Of a stretch of 64,000 nt of DNA, positions 58,916 to 64,000 are shown piece after piece. Within the stretch, counting starts at the first letter, position 1, and every line of letters begins with the position of its first letter. The DNA lies in assembly GCF_000429405.1 (NCBI RefSeq), contig NZ_AUBU01000010.1, forward strand, positions 227,538 to 291,537, in the 5' to 3' direction. A program made the translations under genes and the position numbers. The notes under the pieces were generated by a model, which had not been told where the DNA came from, searched no databases, and saw only the letters and a list, made by a program, of their open reading frames with translations. This DNA is from Algoriphagus marincola DSM 16067 (lineage in GTDB: Bacteria > Bacteroidota > Bacteroidia > Cytophagales > Cyclobacteriaceae).

Positions 58916-59332
58916 TTATTCACTCGACAGACGCTGAATTCCATCAATCAAACGCTGATAATAAGTACGTCCTACCGGAACCATATCCTCTTCAATTTTC
59001 ACCTCCCGGGTGGAAATCACAGATATTTCATCTAAGCGAACCATGTAACTTTTATGGACCCGCATAAATTGATCTTTTGGCAAAGCATCTTCGAAATCTT
59101 TGAGAATATTCCGTACAGAAATCACAAAATTTCTGGTGACTAGAGTCGTGTAATTTCCGTCCCCTTTCAGCCACAAGATATCCTCATACTTGACTTTCAC
59201 CAGAGTACCTTCTTGACGGACAAAAAGGGCGCCTTTAATCAAAAGAGGTTTTTCTTTTTCCAAAGAAGCCTCTCCCTGACCATTGCTATTCCCATTACCG
59301 TTTCTCTTGATATTTTCTAGAAGCTCTTTCAT
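58916..59332 (-). CDS. Stand-alone LytTR DNA-binding protein
   Basis: 138 residues. The N-terminal about 40 residues are polar, with an N/G-rich run, then a LytTR domain (ALFVRQEGTLVKVKYEDI to the C-terminus; LWLKGDGNYTTLVT and FMRVHKSYMVRLDEI are diagnostic). No receiver or membrane domain is present. It could act alone or be controlled by a separate partner. Its 3' end faces the end of queA (4 nt between stops), and its start lies 92 nt from the divergent lipoprotein start. Confidence 0.88.
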   Translation of the reverse strand: MKELLENIKRNGNGNSNGQGEASLEKEKPLLIKGALFVRQEGTLVKVKYEDILWLKGDGNYTTLVTRNFVISVRNILKDFEDALPKDQFMRVHKSYMVRLDEISVISTREVKIEEDMVPVGRTYYQRLIDGIQRLSSE

Positions 59333-59361
59333 TGTCTTGGAATTTATTATGCAACTTACTA

Positions 59362-59393
59362 TTGAATCGCATTGTTTAGAATTCGTACTTTTG
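59362..59393 (+). promoter_or_regulatory. Bacteroidota-type promoter for the lipoprotein at 59425
   Basis: TTG at 59362-59364, 21 nt, then TACTTTTG at 59386-59393, an exact match to TAnnTTTG. The predicted transcript starts about 25 nt before the ATG at 59425. Confidence 0.6.
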
Positions 59394-59424
59394 CATTTAA
59401 GATTTATTGGCTAGCGATATCTGT

Positions 59425-60915
59425 ATGAAAATCAGACAGTTTTTTATTCTGTTTTATTTAGTTTTTTGGGCGTGCAATCCTAAAGAGGATCCCAATCCCA
59501 TCCCCAATCCTCCGATTGAAGAAGATCAATCCTTAGTATCCTTTGAAGGAATTGATCTTTTGAATGGCCAATATTCGGGCAAGCAAAAGTTTGCAGATAC
59601 ATGGGAATTGGAAATCAAAAACCTTGAAAATCAGGCTTCTCAAATCATCACTTTGACCCCAAATGAATCGCCCATTTCCTCCCCTATTTCACTCCCTTTC
59701 AGCAAATACAGTTACCGCTATCGATCCGCAGAAATCCCTGAATTCTCCGAGCCTCTTCCAGTAGATATTCTGGGTGAATTTGAATTAAAAAACTCTACAG
59801 AAACTATCCGCTTACAAGTATCGGGACTCAGTGAGCAACTCAAAGTCAGTGCAAACTTTGATTTAGCCACTCCCCAAGTAATTGCTCCCTTTGAAAAAAA
59901 CCTATTCTCTTATGAGAGCAGCTTTCAAGCCTATTTGAATTCCAAAGAGCTATTAAAAATCAAAGTCCCTTTGCCGGGTTCAATTGACCACCTAATCCAA
60001 TTTCACAAGCCAGAATCTTCAGAAAATTACTCCATCGAGTATCCGGTTTCGGTCCCGGGTTTATACGAAAGAAAAATCAAATTAAACACGGATGGCTTCC
60101 CTTGGTCACTCATTCCTACACCACTAAATACCCTTGATGAAGAACTCGATGAAATCTCTGGTTTGGCTTTCTATCAGAATCGACTTTTTGCAATTAACGA
60201 TGGAGACAATCCAAATCAAATCATCGAATTGAATCCTTTAACGGGAGCAATCCTCAGGAAAATCACTGTGGAAAATGCTACCAATGTAGATTGGGAGAGC
60301 TTAGCACAAAGCGATCAACACCTATTTATTGGGGATTTTGGAAATAATCTAGGGGCTAGAAAAGATTTGACCATTTATCGAGTGAATTGGGAAGATGTCC
60401 TGAATGAAGAAACTGTAGCAGCTGAAAGAATCACATTTAATTACCCCAACCAGCAGGATTTTAGTCCTCGGGAAAATCACCGTTTTGATTGCGAAGCTTT
60501 TATTTTTGCTGATAATCAGCTGCACATTTTTACCAAAAACAGGGGAAGAGATGACTCCGATTATCACCGGATACCGGCTATCCCGGGAGATTACGCTACT
60601 GAATTGATTGAAACTTTACCGACAGATGGCCTAGTCACAGGGGCAAGCATTCAAGCCCAAACTGGGAAAATCATCTTTATAGGCTATAAAATACCGCTTG
60701 AAGGATTCGTCTGGCTAGTGGATGGTTTTGAAGAAAATGGGCTAACAAAAGACATCAAGAGAATTCAGATAGAAGTTTTTCCAATGGGACTGACCGAAGG
60801 AATTGTCTTTCGGGAGGACGGAAATGCCTGGTATAGTTCAGAGAGAGTTACGCTAGCGGGTATTTACGACATTCCAGCGCGCTTGTCCATCCTAGGTGTA
60901 GAAAACCTTTACTAG
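59425..60915 (+). CDS. Propeller-type lipoprotein
   Basis: 496 residues from the ATG at 59425; an ATG-like frame from 59407 adds six residues before the signal. Lipobox VFWAC (Cys17), then a proline-rich linker (PNPIPNPPIEE). The first about 220 residues are a beta-sandwich region. From about 240 onward lies a propeller-like domain: ISGLAFYQNRLFAINDGD, LAQSDQHLFIGDFGNNLG, FDCEAFIFADNQLHIFTKN and FPMGLTEGIVFREDGN. It resembles the SdiA-regulated or esterase-like phytase group. Substrate unknown. Its stop overlaps the convergent PAS gene by 4 nt. Confidence 0.78.
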   Translation: MKIRQFFILFYLVFWACNPKEDPNPIPNPPIEEDQSLVSFEGIDLLNGQYSGKQKFADTWELEIKNLENQASQIITLTPNESPISSPISLPFSKYSYRYRSAEIPEFSEPLPVDILGEFELKNSTETIRLQVSGLSEQLKVSANFDLATPQVIAPFEKNLFSYESSFQAYLNSKELLKIKVPLPGSIDHLIQFHKPESSENYSIEYPVSVPGLYERKIKLNTDGFPWSLIPTPLNTLDEELDEISGLAFYQNRLFAINDGDNPNQIIELNPLTGAILRKITVENATNVDWESLAQSDQHLFIGDFGNNLGARKDLTIYRVNWEDVLNEETVAAERITFNYPNQQDFSPRENHRFDCEAFIFADNQLHIFTKNRGRDDSDYHRIPAIPGDYATELIETLPTDGLVTGASIQAQTGKIIFIGYKIPLEGFVWLVDGFEENGLTKDIKRIQIEVFPMGLTEGIVFREDGNAWYSSERVTLAGIYDIPARLSILGVENLY

Positions 60916-62153
60916 TCAAACCTAGAAGCTCTTTCAGCAGATACTCGAATCTCATGATCCAATTCTTTGGCCAATGGCTTCATGTATTTAAAGTACTTCT
61001 TGTTTTCGGAGTCGAGTTTTCCCTCGTCAATCAAATCCAATAGCCCCAACATGGACGAAAGCGGAGATCTGAGAATATGGGAAGGCTTCAAGACCAACTC
61101 ACGAAGAAGTTTATTCTCTTCCTGTAAAAGTTGAATCTGTTTACGCATTTTGCTTAACTCAAAGCCATGAACCAAAAAGACTCCCGGTCTATGAAATGCT
61201 TTTATTCGCAATTGATAAAAAATATGTTTGTCATCTACCTCAATAGACCAATCAATTTGAGAATCTAATCCCTGAGATAATTTCTTATGAAATTTTTCAT
61301 AAAAAACGGGCTTTTGCGACCAATCGATCAATTCTCCAATTTTTGGCTTTCTTCCAGAGCTTATAGAAATTAGGTCTTCAGCCACACTATTTAATTGAAT
61401 AAGATTCAAGCCCTCGTCTACCAACCATACTGGCCCTGGCATCAATTCCAATAAATCCCTATCCCAAGATTCATTTCTCGAGCTATCAATCCTTGAAAGA
61501 CTATTAGCCTGCATAAATAGAACTACAGTTTCATTTTGCTTCAAAAAGATCAAACTCAAATTATTTGAAAGCTTGAACACCTTCCATGGGCTATCCCATT
61601 TTTCAGCTTGAATAGAATTGATTATTTCATCTGAAAAATCAAAATAGTCAAATAGGCAATTTCCTTCCAGGTCAGTTTGATACACACCAAAGGCATCATC
61701 AATTGATCCTTCGACTTCTACAATTTCAAAATCTTCTGACAGCGTGATCTTTACCGAATTCAGTAAATCCAGAAGATTGAATAATGATAAATCTAAATGA
61801 TGCAGGTTCAATGAAACGCCCAAGCCTACCAATCCGATTGGATCATTTTGATCATCTATAACCATGGAAAACTCCCAACGGATTGGTTGAATTTTTTCAT
61901 CCTTCCAAAAAAGAATAATGGATTCCTTACGTTTCGGATTTGCCATCAAGGCATTCAATGTCTCCAAAAGTGCCTCCGAAGAATCATCTCTTAAATAGTC
62001 CGAAAGAAGGCTATTTCTGGTAATTCCATGATTTTCAATCGCTGGATTTAAATCAGAAATTCTTCCTTCCACATCGAGAATCGTGCAGAAAAAGAAGTCT
62101 GATTTTTTGATGAAATCAGGGATTAAACTACTGTCTGTGGTCAGGCTTACCAA
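60912..62153 (-). CDS. PAS protein with histidine box but no kinase ATPase domain
   Basis: 413 residues, with an uncertain TTG start at 62153. Three PAS-like segments are suggested (about 10-120; 120-225; 235-330), the first two with LEGxI or FFxCT-type cores such as DFFFCTILDVEGRISDLNPA. A coiled coil (KMRKQIQLLQEENKLLREL) precedes SHILRSPLSSMLGLLDLI, which looks like a HisKA box with His near residue 360. The protein ends about 55 residues later (RVSAERASRFD) and no HATPase domain follows; the next gene is convergent with a 4-nt overlap. It could be a phosphotransfer or signal-binding partner for another kinase. Confidence 0.75.
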   Translation of the reverse strand: MVSLTTDSSLIPDFIKKSDFFFCTILDVEGRISDLNPAIENHGITRNSLLSDYLRDDSSEALLETLNALMANPKRKESIILFWKDEKIQPIRWEFSMVIDDQNDPIGLVGLGVSLNLHHLDLSLFNLLDLLNSVKITLSEDFEIVEVEGSIDDAFGVYQTDLEGNCLFDYFDFSDEIINSIQAEKWDSPWKVFKLSNNLSLIFLKQNETVVLFMQANSLSRIDSSRNESWDRDLLELMPGPVWLVDEGLNLIQLNSVAEDLISISSGRKPKIGELIDWSQKPVFYEKFHKKLSQGLDSQIDWSIEVDDKHIFYQLRIKAFHRPGVFLVHGFELSKMRKQIQLLQEENKLLRELVLKPSHILRSPLSSMLGLLDLIDEGKLDSENKKYFKYMKPLAKELDHEIRVSAERASRFD

Positions 62154-62352
62154 TTTTTTGGAGTGTTGAATTCAGAATATATACCCGAAAGTGAATAAAA
62201 ATTTTTATAAAAAAAACAGAGCTTTTTGTAAACAAAATTTTGAAAACAACTGATTATCAAAAGCTTATTCGTTTCAATAAAAGAAAAAGCAAGAACTCTT
62301 ACTAAAAATGCTTTTTGTCAAAAAAAAGAGTTCTGAAAAAAAGTGATTTTTT

Positions 62353-62604
62353 TTAGATAAATTTTTCCAATTCATGGAAATCAATGTAGTCAATCTCCTT
62401 TACAAGCAAGATTAAAGAATTGGCAAATTCCTGCCGGCAGGAATAAACCTCAAATCTCCACTGAGCCTCTTGAGACTGTTTCACCTTTTCAGATCCAAAA
62501 AGTCTGGCCAACTCCGCACGGTTATTAGATTTGATAGAAATGAAATCTTTTCTTTCGGGCAAGCCTGAAATCAAGTACTCAGCTTTGTTTGTTTGTATAA
62601 TCAT
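62353..62604 (-). CDS. Small protein of unknown function
   Basis: 83 residues, ATG at 62604. It has a mixed alpha/beta look: MIIQTNKAEYLISGLPERKD, then SNNRAELARLFGSEKVKQS and QEFANSLILLVKEIDYIDF. No signal peptide, membrane helix or Cys-rich motif (single Cys). No family recognised. An intergenic stretch of about 190 nt separates it from the PAS gene start. Cytoplasmic location is likely. Confidence 0.6.
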   Translation of the reverse strand: MIIQTNKAEYLISGLPERKDFISIKSNNRAELARLFGSEKVKQSQEAQWRFEVYSCRQEFANSLILLVKEIDYIDFHELEKFI

Positions 62605-62903
62605 TGAAAAATAATTTGATCAAATATAGAAACCCGGGGAAGTGAAAAAAATACCATAAAGTGGGTATTTTTAATTTATTGTGAAGATAAGTGTCAGATT
62701 TCCAAGCACCCTGAATCTAAGTGTGAAATAATTCTTGTTTCAGGGATATTTCCCCTTGAAATAAACTTGTGAAAGTCTTTTCAATTGAATTATATTTGCA
62801 ACCGCTAACAAGCTAAAAGGGCTTTGTTTGAGTGTCAGAGGTACTCCATCGAAGAAAGAATTTCAAAATTGGACTGAAGACTCTGGGAAAGTATAACAGA
62901 AAA
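62605..62903. other. Intergenic region before the tRNA-Ser copies
   Basis: AT-rich, no gene recognised. It contains the promoter listed below and a transcribed leader of about 170 nt before the intact tRNA-Ser. Confidence 0.5.
62767..62798 (+). promoter_or_regulatory. Strong Bacteroidota promoter for tRNA-Ser
   Basis: TTG at 62767-62769, 21 nt, then TATATTTG at 62791-62798, an exact TAnnTTTG match. It reads through the pseudo-tRNA fragment into the intact tRNA-Ser. Confidence 0.7.
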
Positions 62904-62955
62904 AGAGTTGGGTGAGTGGCTTAAACCATCCGCCGCGGCGGATAAACTGGCGTAC
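62904..62955 (+). pseudogene. Truncated tRNA-Ser copy with a GC-rich palindrome in place of the anticodon stem
   Basis: The first 25 nt (AGAGTTGGGTGAGTGGCTTA and AACCA) are identical to 62978-63002 of the intact tRNA-Ser 74 nt downstream, and TAAACTGGCGTAC resembles TAAACTGTCGTAC there. Between them the anticodon 5' half is replaced by ATCCGCCGCGGCGGAT, a perfect 16-bp palindrome (62928-62943). The variable arm, T arm and 3' acceptor are missing, so it cannot make a working tRNA. Confidence 0.85.
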
Positions 62956-62975
62956 TATCCCATAAAATGATATTA

Positions 62976-63064
62976 AGAGAGTTGGGTGAGTGGCTTAAAC
63001 CAGCAGTTTGCTAAACTGTCGTACGGGTCAAACCGTACCGGGGGTTCGAATCCCCCACTCTCTG
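62976..63064 (+). tRNA. tRNA-Ser, anticodon GCT
   Basis: Acceptor AGAGAGT pairs with ACTCTCT; discriminator G is at 63064. Anticodon stem GCAGT/ACTGT closes loop TTGCTAA (anticodon GCT). A long variable arm (GTACGGG-N4-CCGTAC type) marks it as class II. T arm GGGGG-TTCGAAT-CCCCC is intact. A terminator and a tyrosine recombinase gene follow. The 3' end is a likely attachment site. Confidence 0.95.
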
Positions 63065-63443
63065 CAAAATTGGTTTTCAAACACATTTAAACCCCAACAA
63101 AATTAATTTGTTGGGGTTTTTGTTTTTACAGCATCTCGTTCAAATTTTTTGAGCTAAATAATTGAAATTCAATAGCTTGTATATAGTTGGTTTTTGATTG
63201 CAAGTGTCTGAAATTTGATAGATTCAATCCTTAGGTAATTGTCGTATTCAATAGGTAGAATTCATTCAAATACAAAGAAATGCAGGTAAAAAAAGCGTAA
63301 ACCTACGCGTCTCAAACTAATTAATTAAAAGACGCACGGTTTTTTAGACTTTCCTCAAAAAATAGGGAGTGGTCCCTAACTGGTGATTTTTTCCGATTGA
63401 TTTTGTGCTAGTTGAAAAAATCTGAAACCAAAATCAATCTGTC
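63065..63443. other. Region between tRNA-Ser and the integrase gene
   Basis: Holds a strong terminator at its start and AT-rich DNA without a supported gene. The left attachment junction of the integrated element should lie at or just after the tRNA 3' end. Confidence 0.6.
63089..63124 (+). terminator. Terminator after tRNA-Ser
   Basis: AAACCCCAACAAA (63089-63101) pairs with TTTGTTGGGGTTT (63107-63119) with ATTAA as the loop and a T run after it. Confidence 0.92.
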
Positions 63444-64000
63444 ATGATGGAAAAAACCTTCCGGATAACGTTTTTTCTGAAAGCCCGGAAAAACAGCCCG
63501 AACAATCTTCACTATATCTTTTTGAGAATTACTGTCAATGGAGAGCGGAAAGAGCTATCGACCAAACTGGACTGGCCCAAAGAACGCTGGAGCCCCAAGC
63601 TGGGGATGGCCATAGGAAATAAAAGTGACGCCTTGCAGCTGAACTCTTATCTGGATTCGGTCAAAATGAAAGTGATGCAGGCCAGACAAAAGCTGATGGA
63701 TGAGGGAAAGGAGCTGACCGTGCAAGCCATTCGAAACATCTTACTCGGTGAAAGCGAAGAAAACCAGTTTCTGCTGGAAATCTTTCAGCGGCACAATGAG
63801 CACATGAAGTCCCTACTGGGTTCGGAATTTGCTCCCGGCACCTTGGAGCGATATGAAACCTCCCTGAAGCATACCCGGGATTACATCCGCTGGAAGTACG
63901 ACAAGGAAGACTTGGAGATCAAGAAGCTGGACTATGAATTCATAGCCGATTATGAATACTGGTTTAAGTCTGTGCGCAAATGCAGTCACAACACCACGGT
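63444..64000 (+). CDS. Tyrosine recombinase (integrase), N-terminal part, runs off window
   Basis: Open from tandem ATG codons at 63444 and 63447 to the window edge (about 185 residues). It begins MEKTFRITFFLKARKNSPNN, the start of the Bacteroidota arm-type DNA-binding domain, followed by LHYIFLRITVNGERKELSTK and a SAM-like core-binding domain (FLLEIFQRHNEHMKSLLGSE; APGTLERYETSLKHTRDYI). The catalytic domain lies outside the window. It reads away from the tRNA-Ser and is the first gene of an element integrated there. It uses G/C-rich codons more often than its neighbours (CTG, GCC, CGG), a sign of transfer. Confidence 0.9.
   Translation, partial: MMEKTFRITFFLKARKNSPNNLHYIFLRITVNGERKELSTKLDWPKERWSPKLGMAIGNKSDALQLNSYLDSVKMKVMQARQKLMDEGKELTVQAIRNILLGESEENQFLLEIFQRHNEHMKSLLGSEFAPGTLERYETSLKHTRDYIRWKYDKEDLEIKKLDYEFIADYEYWFKSVRKCSHNTT

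Noticed and set aside
62904..62955. Second functional tRNA-Ser
   Set aside because: The T arm and the 3' acceptor strand are absent and the anticodon stem is replaced.

Overview
This 64 kb window is chromosomal DNA from a member of the Bacteroidota, most likely the Cytophagales and close to Algoriphagus/Cyclobacterium. That is an inference, not a measured placement. It rests on moderately AT-rich DNA, promoter-like sites of the Bacteroidota type (TTG, about 20 nt, then TAnnTTTG), many SPII lipoproteins, a family 20 hexosaminidase next to DUF1553/DUF1501 cytochrome-type proteins, a group III truncated haemoglobin, and PAS-type proteins with an H-x-LR-x-PL box. Most of the window is ordinary, gene-dense chromosome. 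The right end enters an integrated element.

Layout, left to right. (1) 1-4650: end of an ADP-ribosylglycohydrolase, a small secreted protein, then a minus-strand NAD salvage operon (pncB, pncA, hotdog thioesterase). (2) 4800-11600: an ECF-like sigma factor overlapping a membrane TPR protein, then an acidic lipoprotein. These converge on a minus-strand transporter, a poly-Asp lipoprotein and a large exported TPR-CHAT caspase-like protein, possibly one signalling module. (3) 11700-14280: peroxiredoxin, LolD-like ATPase, sucC, tRNA-Arg. (4) 14421-23602: a DUF1549/DUF1553 cytochrome lipoprotein, a DUF1501 Tat protein, a membrane cytochrome/LRR protein, a SIS protein and a GH20 hexosaminidase, which looks like an amino-sugar utilisation locus. 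(5) 23630-28032: FNT channel, CotH-like protein, truncated haemoglobin coupled to a phosphodiesterase, ssb. (6) 28151-34720: a complete tetR-tolC-adaptor-RND efflux operon with a palindromic operator. (7) 34939-39557: hydrolase, zinc ribbon protein, methyltransferase, and a sugar dehydrogenase/PKD/cytochrome fusion.

(8) 39656-42510: an XRE-S24 LexA-like regulator and dinB, separated by a tandem array of roughly 105-bp units. A four-helix-bundle (23S rRNA intervening-sequence type) gene is inserted exactly in the central palindrome of one unit. (9) 42595-49218: a DUF4143 ATPase behind a long inverted repeat; a GntR/ABC operon whose ATPase gene carries one in-frame stop, with a perfect 11-bp palindrome as likely operator; then an operon of two DM13 lipoproteins, a beta-barrel protein and a Crp/Fnr regulator. 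(10) 49297-62604: OmpR-type two-component system, lipase-like hydrolase, PEP carboxylase, lactonase-like protein, menC, queA, a stand-alone LytTR protein, a propeller lipoprotein, and a PAS protein with a histidine box but no kinase ATPase domain. (11) 62767-64000: a promoter, a broken tRNA-Ser copy, an intact tRNA-Ser(GCT), a terminator, and the start of a tyrosine recombinase that runs off the window. This is the boundary of an element integrated at a tRNA gene.

The most distinctive observations are the nested four-helix-bundle gene, the tRNA-Ser island boundary with its duplicated tRNA fragment, the CHAT/sigma module, the DM13/Crp operon and the interrupted ABC ATPase. All family names come from motif recognition by eye. 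No database search was run.
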